Shown here piece by piece: positions 1 to 7,052 of a stretch of DNA of 64,000 bases. The translations under genes and the position numbers were made by a program. Location: positions 328,765 to 392,764 of the forward strand of contig NZ_MCGB01000061.1 of NCBI RefSeq assembly GCF_001699815.1, written 5' to 3'. Under the pieces are notes generated by a model. It ran no database searches, was not told the origin of the DNA, and was given only the letters and a program-made list of their open reading frames with translations. The stretch's first letter is position 1. Every line of letters starts with the position of its first letter. Origin of the DNA: Ralstonia pickettii. Lineage in GTDB: Bacteria > Pseudomonadota > Gammaproteobacteria > Burkholderiales > Burkholderiaceae.

Positions 1-275
1 GCGACCCGTTTGTGGTTGACGTGATGTCCGCGTGCGCATAGCTCCCGGACAACACGTCGATAACCATACCCGGGAAACTCATCTTGAATCTCGCCAATGA
101 GTTCCACCAAGCGGCCATCACTGAGCTCGACAGCTTTGGCCGTGGAGCGATAGTAGTATGTACTGCGAGGCAGCGCGATCACGTTGCACCCCTGGCGGAT
201 GGAGCAACGAAGGGGCCGCTCACGATCGATGAGTTCTCGTTGCTGCTGACGAGCAGCAGGCGCGACGTTTTTTTT
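1..275 (-). CDS. IS3-family transposase OrfB, N-terminal part (runs off window)
   Basis: Reading the minus strand in the frame one base back from OrfA at the A8 run gives an open frame beginning KNVAPAARQQQREL. It contains RSTYYYRS and FPGYGYRRVVRELCARGHHVN, features of the helper region that precedes the DDE integrase domain of IS3 OrfB. The frame stays open to position 1, so the catalytic core is outside the window. It is probably made as an OrfAB fusion by -1 frameshifting. Whether the whole element is intact cannot be told. Confidence 0.75.
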
Positions 276-541
276 AGCAGGTCGACTTCCATGGTGAGCT
301 GTCCCACCTTGCGTTCCAGTGCAGCGATCTTGACCTCGTATTCTGCGATCGTTGACGCTGCGACTTCTTCACTGTCAAGCTCACCGCGATCAAACTGGTT
401 CAGCCACATCTGAATGAGGTTGGCTGAAATTCGATAGGTTCGCTGCGCCTCACGACGGCCAATGCGGCCGTCACGAATGTCGTGACATAGCTGCAACTTG
501 AATTGCGGACTATGCCGCCGGTACGACCCGTTTGTTGACAT
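179..541 (-). CDS. IS3-family transposase OrfA
   Basis: This 120-residue protein has an N-terminal helix-turn-helix (residues about 10-55, YRRHSPQFKLQL then RRTYRIS-type spacing) and a leucine-zipper-like coiled coil (about 65-92, YEVKIAALERKVGQL), the DNA-binding and dimerisation parts of IS3 OrfA. After the coiled coil the frame reaches LLKKT at the A8 run and continues about 30 residues to a stop at 179; that tail overlaps OrfB. It binds the IS ends and, as the OrfAB fusion, supplies transposition specificity. Confidence 0.85.
   Translation of the reverse strand: MSTNGSYRRHSPQFKLQLCHDIRDGRIGRREAQRTYRISANLIQMWLNQFDRGELDSEEVAASTIAEYEVKIAALERKVGQLTMEVDLLKKTSRLLLVSSNENSSIVSGPFVAPSARGAT
268..275 (-). 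other. Programmed -1 frameshift slippery run (A8)
   Basis: The minus strand reads CT-AAAAAAAA-CG here. OrfA uses AAA AAA ACG and OrfB uses AAA AAA AAC, one base back, so a -1 slip joins the two proteins. This is the usual IS3-family mechanism; stimulatory structure was not examined. Confidence 0.75.
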
Positions 542-624
542 CTAGCTGATCCTTGTAGGGGCCCAGCAAGCGTATCACTCCCTAACTGCCGCCCTGTCCA
601 GCCCCAAGGGGTCACTCCAATCCT

Positions 625-650
625 GGGTCAGGATTCGGTGCAAATCAACA
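625..650 (-). repeat. Terminal repeat of the IS3-family element
   Basis: The 26 bp GGGTCAGG...AATCAACA match 1119-1144 at 25 of 26 positions in the same orientation. The CA end on the plus strand (TG on the minus strand) fits an IS3-family tip. No target-site duplication can be assessed because the other end is outside the window. Confidence 0.65.
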
Positions 651-698
651 GACGTGTGTACCGTGGCCAGCCGTATTAAGAGACTCGGGAGTATTCAG

Positions 699-923
699 AT
701 GAAAACCGAGGACGAGAAGCTGAGGGAGCTGCTAAACCCAGTCGTCGTAAACATGCAGATGTGGTACAGGAGCAAAAGCAGGATGCCTGCTGCAAGCCTA
801 TATGACAGTACCGACACCCGCGACAAGTATCTGATCCGATACTGCGAGAGCATGATCAGCGCGAACAAGCCGGAGTGGCAGGTGATTGCAGAGCGCGCTG
901 GCTGGGCCCCGGCACAAGCTTAA
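699..923 (+). CDS. Small hypothetical protein (74 aa)
   Basis: I do not recognise this protein. The start at 699 was preferred to the in-frame start at 654 because GGGAG lies about 8 bases upstream and because 654 would sit against the IS end. It is soluble and slightly basic, with LRELLNPVV near the N-terminus and EWQVIAERAGWAPAQA at the C-terminus, and has no signal or membrane segment. It lies between two IS ends, so it may be cargo or a leftover fragment. Confidence 0.45.
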   Translation: MKTEDEKLRELLNPVVVNMQMWYRSKSRMPAASLYDSTDTRDKYLIRYCESMISANKPEWQVIAERAGWAPAQA

Positions 924-998
924 ATTTGGGCTAACCAGGCCACCCGCCGCGAACATCAGCCCCGTTGCACCGTGTGCAGCCTCATAAGGGATGTCCGG

Positions 999-1118
999 TC
1001 AATCGTCGGAAGCGTCGGAGGCTTCGCCCAGTGGCCGTACAGGCACGCCCAGCACTTCCGTCTTGCGAACGAGATCCGCCAGCGACGACGCGTTCAACTT
1101 TCGCATCACCGCCCCCTG
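999..1118 (-). pseudogene. C-terminal remnant of a FixJ/LuxR-type response regulator
   Basis: The minus strand reads AVMRKLNASSLADLVRKTEV then LGVPVRPLGEASDASDD and a stop. VMRKLNA..LADLVR is the usual end of the helix-turn-helix in FixJ-type response regulators. Homology stops at 1118, where the solo IS repeat begins, so the receiver domain and most of the DNA-binding domain have been lost. It is too short to have its own track entry and is not a functional gene. Confidence 0.6.
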
Positions 1119-1144
1119 GGGTCAGGATTCCGTGCAAATCAACA
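1119..1144. repeat. Solo copy of the IS terminal repeat
   Basis: This differs from 625-650 at one position of 26. No transposase lies next to it. A weaker, inverted relative (GCACGGCGAAATCCTGACTCC, 1170-1190 region) follows about 25 bp later. It is probably the scar of another IS copy whose body was deleted, and it abuts the broken response-regulator gene. Confidence 0.55.
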
Positions 1145-1217
1145 TACTCGAATTCGCCTCGCCCAACCGCACGGCGAAATCCTGACTCCAACTACCGGCG
1201 TGCAGTAGCGTCGAACC

Positions 1218-1424
1218 TCAGCTTTCCCGAGAAAAAGGGCTGCTGTCGGCCAGCTTGAACACGGACACCGCGTCCTTGAGCGTCTGCGCCTGCTCTTCAA
1301 GCGATTGTGCCGCGGCAGTTGCTTGCTCGACGAGTGCCGCATTCTGCTGAGTCACCTCATCCATCTGGTTGACTGCCTGGTGGACCTGCTCGATGCCTCG
1401 ACTCTGTTCCTCGGAGGCGGCCGC
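1218..1424 (-). pseudogene. C-terminal tail of a methyl-accepting chemotaxis protein (fragment)
   Basis: About 68 residues are recognisable: [18 protein letters not shown] followed by [20 protein letters not shown] and [11 protein letters not shown]. This is the distal end of an MCP signalling domain, including the methylation-helix region. The open frame continues upstream to 1724, but the sequence before AAASEEQ does not look like an MCP: there is no ligand domain, HAMP domain or hairpin tip. It is a deletion remnant. Confidence 0.75.
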
Positions 1425-1720
1425 AGGATTGATGACAGCTCGCGAGAGGTTCGCTGACGACACAACGTTGTGAGCAATTTCGGGGGAGCCCCCGCCCAAA
1501 ACCCCGACCGTTGGGGCATGACGATGGTAAGGAGGGTAGCTAGTCGATGGTAGAAGTTCGCACTTCCCCCTCGCCTCGCGGCCAGCGGCAAATGCTTGGA
1601 ACTCAGTGCCGGATTGATGGCCCTGCTTTGACGTGTTGCCCCCCTGTCTCGCCTGTGAGCCTATGCCGAGTACGAGGGAATTGCTAAAAAAAGACCGGCA
1701 AACGACACGGCCCCGAAAGA
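1425..1720. other. No convincing gene (junction sequence)
   Basis: An open minus-strand frame crosses this stretch into the MCP tail, but its residues (for example [16 protein letters not shown]) match no MCP region and show no domain I recognise. It is probably recombined filler between the chemoreceptor scar and the terminator at 1721. Confidence 0.4.
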
Positions 1721-1746
1721 ACAAAGCCCGCAGATGCGGGCTTTGT
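1721..1746 (-). terminator. Hairpin terminator of the serine-protease gene
   Basis: ACAAAGCCCGCA (1721-1732) and TGCGGGCTTTGT (1735-1746) form a perfect 12-bp inverted repeat, 37 bases past the stop of the minus-strand gene at 1784. There is no long T-run; the tail is TCTTTC. Confidence 0.65.
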
Positions 1747-1783
1747 TAGCGACCCTTGACGGCCGATTAGTCAGAACGGATTA

Positions 1784-2800
1784 CTAGGTCCCTTTGCGCG
1801 AGGGAGCACGCTTGCTGCCTGCCGATCCCCGACCATTACCGCGAATTGTGCGGCCTTGTCCATTTGACGCTTTTGTACCTCGCGGAACGTTGCCTGCGAC
1901 TGGTTTTGTTGGGTTCTGTTCACTGTGCTGACCAGTTCCCTCAGTGCTGCTTCCATTCTCATTCCCCTCTGTTTGGCTCGCATGTGCTCGGATGAAGTGT
2001 GGTCCGAAGCCAACCTGCGAGTTCAAGATTGGCCCAAGTGTAGTACAGAATTTGTCCTCGATGGCTGTAGGGGCGACGACAGTTGTGAAAAGAGTCGACG
2101 CTTCTTTTCGATCGATCACGAAGCCATGTGCAGGGTAGTCTGCAACCAGACTGGCGAGGGCTCCGTTGGCAAGGGAATTCGTGTACTCATTGAGCCGCTT
2201 TCCATACTCGTAGGCGATTCGCATAGCCCGCTGCATCTCCCCCAAACGAATCGGATCAATCTGAGCGTATAGCGGCGCCGCAACACCGACGGCAATCTTC
2301 GTAGCAAACTCACCAGCCAATTTTGTGGACAACCGAGCACCCCGGATGTCAATGAGCGCCTCTTTGAACGCACGCTGCGTGTGCTCACGCGCGGCGTTCA
2401 TGGCCTGGATTATGTCTAGCCCAGAACTACGTCCGGCCAACTCCGAATCCTTGGGCACTTGGATGTCTAGCGGGCCAAGCTCGCCAAGGTCTCCAATCGC
2501 TAGCTCGTCTGCAACAATCGCAATCAGCGTACCAGCGCTTTTGCAGTAGCTCGGGATCACGATGCGAAGGTGTGTGTAATGATGACGAAGACACCGCGCA
2601 ATTCTGAAGGCTCCGTCTGGATCGCCTCCGTTTGTAGTCAAGTACAAAGTGCACTTATCGTATCGTTTCTCTTCCCGAATCGCTTTTGTTAGATCTCGGT
2701 GGAGCTCGCGGTTAACGCCTCGGCTAATTACGATTACATCCCGGTCTCCGTTTGCATCCAACATGCCGGTCACGCTCTCCAGCAGTTGCTTCTCCTCCAT
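1784..2800 (-). CDS. SDH_sah-type serine protease (ClpP/SppA-like fold)
   Basis: This 338-residue protein resembles the serine dehydrogenase proteinase (SDH_sah) family of the ClpP/crotonase fold. Visible features are TNGGD (residues 56-60, oxyanion-type loop), the candidate nucleophile Ser88 in CKSAGT, and GELGPLDIQV (106-115). Residues 130-240 are mostly helical. From about 275 the tail is Gly/Ser/Asn-rich and basic (ending RGSAGSKRAPSRKGT), probably disordered. The start has a strong AAGGAGGAGCA site directly upstream. There is no signal peptide, so it is probably cytoplasmic. The family is often annotated near membranes or in mobile regions; the substrate is unknown. Its upstream neighbour on the same strand is a multi-span membrane protein, a possible partner. 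Confidence 0.75.
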   Translation of the reverse strand: MEEKQLLESVTGMLDANGDRDVIVISRGVNRELHRDLTKAIREEKRYDKCTLYLTTNGGDPDGAFRIARCLRHHYTHLRIVIPSYCKSAGTLIAIVADELAIGDLGELGPLDIQVPKDSELAGRSSGLDIIQAMNAAREHTQRAFKEALIDIRGARLSTKLAGEFATKIAVGVAAPLYAQIDPIRLGEMQRAMRIAYEYGKRLNEYTNSLANGALASLVADYPAHGFVIDRKEASTLFTTVVAPTAIEDKFCTTLGPILNSQVGFGPHFIRAHASQTEGNENGSSTEGTGQHSEQNPTKPVAGNVPRGTKASNGQGRTIRGNGRGSAGSKRAPSRKGT

Positions 2801-3158
2801 TGCTCCTCCTTGTGATCGTCCATCGGTAGCGACAAATAGACGTTACCCACAGGCCGGCCATTGTCAGAGATGTTTTTCGCTGTCGCGATAGGCCAGAAGA
2901 ATGCATGTCCGCCAACAGTACAAACACCCCTCAATAGAAGGGATGCTCTCTCGCCCTAAGAAGACGAGTATTGATATAGAGCGGCTCTACAAGTTATATC
3001 TAAATCAGATGTAAAAAAATCTTCTTACGCAACACCCTTATTGAGAGAGCACTCAAGCCCGACGAGCCCCGCAACGCAGTTTTGGATCTGATGAACGAAA
3101 AGGGAAGAACGAGCTGCCCCCCCCTTCTCTTCGTTGCGCGAAAGAACAGACTACGGTC
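2801..3158. other. A/T-rich intergenic region upstream of the protease gene
   Basis: No gene is supported. The part around 2940-3040 is strikingly A/T-rich for this genome (runs such as AGTTATATCTAAATCAG and GTAAAAAAATCTTC) and probably holds the protease promoter, but I could not place a well-spaced -35/-10 pair. The plus-strand open frame from 3082 is antisense to the next gene and has no ribosome binding site. Confidence 0.4.
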
Positions 3159-3923
3159 CTACCGTGCAGGGCATAACATGGTTACTCGCTCGGCAAACCG
3201 GTGCGCCCAAAAATCAACCCCTGCTGCGGAGTGCCCGTATACAGCGCCAAAACACAGAATCCCCGCCACTACCAACGTCCTTGCCGGGGAAAGCTTTGCT
3301 AGCGGCGCCAACACACGCATCGCCGCCGAGGCACCCGTAATGTCAATTGAAACGGACCGTATTGCATGCGGCATCAACAACAGCACGCCGGGCACAACAA
3401 AAAGGGATGCGAGCAGGGCATGCCGCGAAGCCGACTGTTGACCGTACAAATTCAGTTGACACCAAAATTCTTTGAAGCCAATCGCCTGATTCGCCAGCTC
3501 CGTAAGCCGCGGATTGTAGTCTCCTACTGCTGAAGTGATTGTGTATGCGAGAACTGCCGCAAGCGTAAGAATGGCGACATTGCGACCCGCCGCCGCATAG
3601 TTTTGGACATACACCGTTACGGCAATAGCACAGAACGCGGCAGCCCCCTCCAGTAAAGCGACGATAAAAGCCACTGTATAAACTTGCGACTCATATTTGG
3701 CGAACCAATAAGAAAGAGCCGCGATGGCAAGAGCGATAGCCAACAGCCCGCCCAGCACTGTGCCCACTTCGCCTTTGCCGTCGCTTTCACCACCGCCTCC
3801 ACCATTTCGATTGTTGTGATGATGGACGTGGTGCTCCTTGAGCACGTTGACTATGTTGCCGGTCCCGATCGCATTACCGTCGCCATTAACAGTGATTGAA
3901 TTGAGTGCGTATTTGTTGTTCAT
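3159..3923 (-). CDS. Multi-span membrane protein with N-terminal NGDGN motif
   Basis: I cannot name this 254-residue protein. Residues 1-30 include ITVNGDGNAIGTGNIVNVL, a Gly/Asn beta-type motif. Residues 31-50 are a His/Asn/Gly-rich linker (HHVHHHNNRNGGGGG). Then come about five membrane segments: 53-75, 82-105, 114-133, 169-187 and 216-232. NGDGN-type N-termini recur in bacterial accessory-region proteins, but the function is unknown. The region before the start has only a weak ribosome site (AGAAAACC). It sits 358 bp upstream of the SDH_sah protease on the same strand, so a shared role is possible but unproven. Confidence 0.6.
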   Translation of the reverse strand: MNNKYALNSITVNGDGNAIGTGNIVNVLKEHHVHHHNNRNGGGGGESDGKGEVGTVLGGLLAIALAIAALSYWFAKYESQVYTVAFIVALLEGAAAFCAIAVTVYVQNYAAAGRNVAILTLAAVLAYTITSAVGDYNPRLTELANQAIGFKEFWCQLNLYGQQSASRHALLASLFVVPGVLLLMPHAIRSVSIDITGASAAMRVLAPLAKLSPARTLVVAGILCFGAVYGHSAAGVDFWAHRFAERVTMLCPAR

Positions 3924-4172
3924 GGTTTTCTAAAACGCTATTGAGCATTTTTTCTGCATCCCTAACACCAGGCCAAAGCGATTGGCCTCCAGCGTGACAA
4001 GTTCTTTTGCACGTGACGGTACCTGCGAAGACTCTGGAGTCACCGCAAAGCCGGAGAGCGCGGCAAGCCCGCAATGGCGCGCCGCCTGCTTAGTCGAATG
4101 GTGTGGGGAAGATGCGCCTCAAGAATGAGGCGCGCTCTTTGTTGCTAAAGCCTGGGGTTATGGCCGGCCAGT
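3924..4172. other. Intergenic region with hairpin
   Basis: No gene is supported. A 7-bp stem with a 6-base loop (GCGCCTC 4114-4120, GAGGCGC 4127-4133), followed on the plus strand by GCTCTTTG, may terminate transcription arriving from the DUF2188 gene or serve as a processing structure. Confidence 0.4.
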
Positions 4173-4190
4173 GAAAGCCTTAAGGCTTTC
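4173..4190 (-). terminator. Perfect palindrome across the DUF2188 stop codon
   Basis: GAAAGCCTTAAGGCTTTC is an 18-bp perfect palindrome, and the stop codon TAA (4180-4182) lies inside it. It could fold as a short hairpin at the mRNA end; without a loop or T-run its terminator role is tentative. Confidence 0.4.
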
Positions 4191-4386
4191 GCCATTTGTC
4201 CGGCTTCCCATTGGAGGTATTGCGCACGCGCTCAACAAGTGGCGGGGTGCCACCGTTCAATTTCCTCGCTCGCTCGATAGCTTCCGCCTGCGTGGGAAGC
4301 ACGTCGCTTGCTCTTTCGGAATTGGGCCGCCGAACTGCGTAGTCCCCTTGCGGACGCCGTTCTACAAAGATTTTTTTCGTCGTCAT
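4180..4386 (-). CDS. DUF2188 domain protein
   Basis: This 68-residue protein matches the DUF2188 pattern: KKIFVERRPQGDYAVRRPN, then SERASDVLPTQAEAIERARKL. The family is a small beta-beta-alpha fold of unknown function, common in accessory DNA. The start at 4386 was preferred to one five codons upstream because GGAG lies five bases before it and MTTKK is the family-like beginning. Confidence 0.7.
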   Translation of the reverse strand: MTTKKIFVERRPQGDYAVRRPNSERASDVLPTQAEAIERARKLNGGTPPLVERVRNTSNGKPDKWRKP

Positions 4387-4470
4387 GCTGACTCCGTACA
4401 CACGTCAATTGGTGAAGACGCCACGCAATTGGCAATAGCCTCATGCGTGACGTACAACTGAACTACACGC

Positions 4471-4599
4471 TCACTTCTGGCGCCGCACCTTGATCGGCCA
4501 CGCTGCGAGACCAAACTTCCTGGCATCTAGCAGTGCGCCCGACTTGGTGCGACGGAAGCGGCGGAAGATGGTGATGTACTCATCATCTTTCGTCGTCAT
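4471..4599 (-). CDS. Small basic hypothetical protein (42 aa)
   Basis: This short frame reads MTTKDDEYITIFRRFRRTKS then GALLDARKFGLAAWPIKVRRQK. It begins, like its DUF2188 neighbour, with MTTK and is strongly basic. The YITIFRRFR and LDARKFGLAAWPI segments look like genuine protein. A GAGG lies 12 bases before the start, a long spacing. The function is unknown. Confidence 0.45.
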   Translation of the reverse strand: MTTKDDEYITIFRRFRRTKSGALLDARKFGLAAWPIKVRRQK

Positions 4600-4771
4600 T
4601 TCCGAACCTCGTCAGAAATGCCTCACCGAATGGAACTTGTGCGCTTGCGACGAGCGAATTGTTTGACTACAATCCGCGTGCCTTCTTGACCGAAGCGCAA
4701 AAGAGGAAGTCAGAGGCGTTTGTCTTCCTTTTTTCCTGCACTCGTCGAGTTGCCGCTCGACTACGTGCTTC

Positions 4772-5326
4772 CTACATCTCGCCCCTGCGCTTCAGTCTGT
4801 CGACTCGAATCCTCGCGGCTTCCGTCGACACACCGAACGCATCGGCGAGATCATCTCCCGTTCTCAACCCCCTGTACTTGATTTCGTCCACGGGCATGAG
4901 AATCTCGGCAGCAAACTGATTTGCCTGCCATTCCGAATCCTCAAACGTTTTGATTTCTGCGCCGCCAACAGGCTCTCGATTCAGAGTCCGCCTGTGACCG
5001 AGCAAAGCGTGTCCCAACTCATGAAATACGGTGAAGAGGGAGCGAGGGTCATTCCGGCACGCCTTTTCGTATACTTGCTCCGTCAAACAAAGCGTTAGTG
5101 ACTCCGGAATCCAACAAGCTTCAACTCCTGTCGGTAACCCATTAGCCCCATCCTCTAGCACGTCCAAGGTAATCAGATAGGTAGACAACTTCTCAAGGAA
5201 GGCCCCCAAGTCAATGGGGAACGTAAGCCCGAGCGCCTCACGCGTCCGCATCGCTGTTCGCCGGATATCCGCAACACCGAGCGGCGGGACACGAAACCCT
5301 TTTAGGGGACCCTGACCAAACATCAT
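4772..5326 (-). CDS. ImmA/IrrE family metallo-endopeptidase
   Basis: This 184-residue protein carries the zinc-protease motif HELGH (102-106, in FHELGHALLGH) and a downstream Glu in EWQANQFAAEILMP (132-145), the ImmA/IrrE signature. Residues 155-184 (ADAFGVSTEAARIRVDRLKRRG) look like the helical C-terminus of the family. Such peptidases cleave a partner repressor. Its start overlaps the stop of the XRE gene by four bases (ATGA), so the two are translated together and the XRE protein is the probable substrate. Confidence 0.9.
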   Translation of the reverse strand: MMFGQGPLKGFRVPPLGVADIRRTAMRTREALGLTFPIDLGAFLEKLSTYLITLDVLEDGANGLPTGVEACWIPESLTLCLTEQVYEKACRNDPRSLFTVFHELGHALLGHRRTLNREPVGGAEIKTFEDSEWQANQFAAEILMPVDEIKYRGLRTGDDLADAFGVSTEAARIRVDRLKRRGEM

Positions 5327-5685
5327 TTCCCCCCGATCTTTTTGAGCAACTGTGTCAAGTTATCCAGGTCCTTGGAGTCAAGCTGATCCCATGAAGCCCG
5401 CGCAAAACCCGCGACCATCATCTGATGCTGCGGACTAAGTCCGTCCAGCGATACCGATTTGTTAGATACGTCGGCCAACGGCTGTAGCTTTTCGGTATGC
5501 ACGCCTTGCTTGTCAAAGTAGGCTTCCACCCTCTCAGCCAGTTGCGGTGGGATCTTCTTGCGCCCTGTCTCCAGTGCGCTCAAAAATGCGGATGTTACGT
5601 CCAATGCAGCGGCCATATCCGAAAGAGTGACTTCCGCATCCAGCCTGGCCTTCCTTACTGCCTTGCCAAACGGTGTCAGAGCCAT
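5323..5685 (-). CDS. XRE-family helix-turn-helix regulator
   Basis: This 120-residue protein has an N-terminal Cro/CI-type helix-turn-helix (residues about 5-55: FGKAVRKARLDAEVTLSDMA, then SAFLSALETGRKKIP). The C-terminal half is helical (SLDGLSPQHQMMVAGFARAS, LDNLTQLLKKIGGK) and may be the segment cleaved by the ImmA partner. GGAG lies about eight bases before the start. It probably represses its own operon through the palindrome at 5732-5748. The pair resembles ICE/prophage and toxin-antitoxin-like control modules. Confidence 0.9.
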   Translation of the reverse strand: MALTPFGKAVRKARLDAEVTLSDMAAALDVTSAFLSALETGRKKIPPQLAERVEAYFDKQGVHTEKLQPLADVSNKSVSLDGLSPQHQMMVAGFARASWDQLDSKDLDNLTQLLKKIGGK

Positions 5686-5731
5686 GTTGGTTCTCCAGTG
5701 AGCCGAAAATTATCCTTATGCAGACATAATG

Positions 5732-5748
5732 TTAACCCAATTGGTTAA
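5732..5748. promoter_or_regulatory. Candidate operator of the XRE/ImmA operon
   Basis: TTAACCCAATTGGTTAA is a near-perfect inverted repeat (TTAACC-AA / TTGGTTAA with one extra C), centred about 55 bases before the XRE start. On the minus strand it lies just after a TTGCAA that could be a -35 element, so protein bound here would block transcription. Confidence 0.5.
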
Positions 5749-6335
5749 TTTTTGCAAGAAATTGTGCAACAACATCCCCCGTGGGCGGACATAGAGGATT
5801 CTTTGCTGTGGGAGGGAGACGAGCTGGCGCACATCCACCCTAAATTCTGGTGCCGCCGGCTCCGCAACTCGCTTGCATTCGGTGCGACCCATGTGGAGGA
5901 TGCGTTACATCGGACGGCAAGGGCACACCACATGTTCCTATGGCCTCGCCAGAGAAACGAGGGCATAGAACACCCTCGGATAGGAAACGAGGCGCCCCCG
6001 TACGGAGCACGGGTTCGACCACCTAGCGCATCCACGCTCTATGGGCTCGCAGATTTGCTTGACGGTGGAGTGACCAAATCTCCACATCGTCCAGAACCGT
6101 CAACCTGGATCGGGCACGGCGTGCCCTACAGGTACTAGAACGGCTTGGACGGTGGATCGCCAGATGTTGATTGACGGCCTGGTTCAGCTGTTGCAGCGCT
6201 GGGCAACTCACAACCCCGTGCGCAAAACCGGGGTTGTCGTTGGCATTGTTTCTCGTACTTGGTGGCGCATGAACTAAGCAGTCCTGTACGAGACACCGAC
6301 CATTCGCAGCGGATCACCCCAACAGTCCAAATGCA
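5749..6335. other. No convincing gene
   Basis: Both strands have open frames of 60-128 codons, but none has a good start site, recognisable domain or natural composition (Arg/Pro/Ser-rich shadow type). The one visible structure is a perfect 8-bp stem, CAACCCCG (6211-6218) / CGGGGTTG (6229-6236). It lies downstream of the minus-strand gene at 6336 and may terminate it, although no T-run follows. Confidence 0.4.
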
Positions 6336-6989
6336 TCAACCGACGGACTTTGTGGCGTTGCTCGGTTGTGACTGGGGCGCTGGTGCCGGACTAGCGGGCT
6401 TGACAGGCGTAGCAGTTTGCATCGGCATACCCGTTACACCTTTCTGGACTGATTGGACTTTTTGCATTGCCGTACCGATTGCACCATCCTGGGCATACGC
6501 ACTTACGATCTTCTTGCTCACCATGGTTGCTCCAGTTAAATTCAGCGAAACAAATAGTATTGTCAATATTAATGCAACAACAAACACAGCAGCAGACAGC
6601 CAAGAATTCAGATGATCCGCCAATCTGTGAGCCCAGCCACCAGAAAAATACGCGCCTTCATCTCTGTAGAGATAGTACCGCTCCGCCTGCTCAAGCTGCC
6701 TGACAATAATTTGGACACTAACCACATAGGACAGAACAACCAGCGATATCGCGAACGCGAAACATATCCACGATCCGTAAAGAGCCCAAGCGAACTTAGC
6801 TTGATAAATTGGAATGAAATCCTTGAGAAATCCGAGCGAGAGCGCAAGGCCTGCACTGGAATACGTCAAAATGGATTTGTCCAAATTCTCCAGATTTGAG
6901 AGTCTAAGCTTAAAAAGCTCCTCTCGCCGCTTCTCATACAACCGCTTTCTTTCCTCACCGTCGTCAACAGTTCCCGAATCGTTCTGCAT
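6336..6989 (-). CDS. Three-span membrane protein of unknown function
   Basis: This 217-residue protein has a charged helical N-terminus (residues 11-38, EERKRLYEKRREELFKLRL). Probable membrane segments are 40-58, 68-94 and 129-151. A charged cytosolic stretch (98-125, QLEQAERYYLYRD) lies between the second and third, and a Pro/Ala/Gln-rich tail runs from 190. The helical head followed by membrane segments recalls SLATT-like conflict-system membrane proteins, but I see no diagnostic motif. The start has no strong ribosome site, so it is uncertain. Its A/T-rich codons contrast with the core genes. Confidence 0.6.
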   Translation of the reverse strand: MQNDSGTVDDGEERKRLYEKRREELFKLRLSNLENLDKSILTYSSAGLALSLGFLKDFIPIYQAKFAWALYGSWICFAFAISLVVLSYVVSVQIIVRQLEQAERYYLYRDEGAYFSGGWAHRLADHLNSWLSAAVFVVALILTILFVSLNLTGATMVSKKIVSAYAQDGAIGTAMQKVQSVQKGVTGMPMQTATPVKPASPAPAPQSQPSNATKSVG

Positions 6990-7052
6990 AGGCGATGAAA
7001 TAACTGGATTGACCTCAAATCGAAAATGAAGAGGATCCGATTGACCTCTTCG

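Larger units (their letters stand above)
1..650 (-). mobile_element. IS3-family insertion sequence, truncated by the window start
   Basis: The minus strand holds an OrfA-type transposase followed, through an A8 slippery run, by an OrfB reading frame, the standard IS3-family arrangement. The element appears to end at 650, where the minus strand begins TGTTGATTTGCACC, with the 5'-TG end usual for this family. Its other end lies before position 1. The 26-bp terminal sequence recurs at 1119-1144, which supports it as the element's tip. Family assignment is firm; subgroup (IS150-like or other) is not resolved. Confidence 0.8.

Noticed and set aside
5752..6138. 128-codon plus-strand ORF
   Set aside because: No ribosome site, no recognisable domain, and an equally long minus-strand frame overlaps it.
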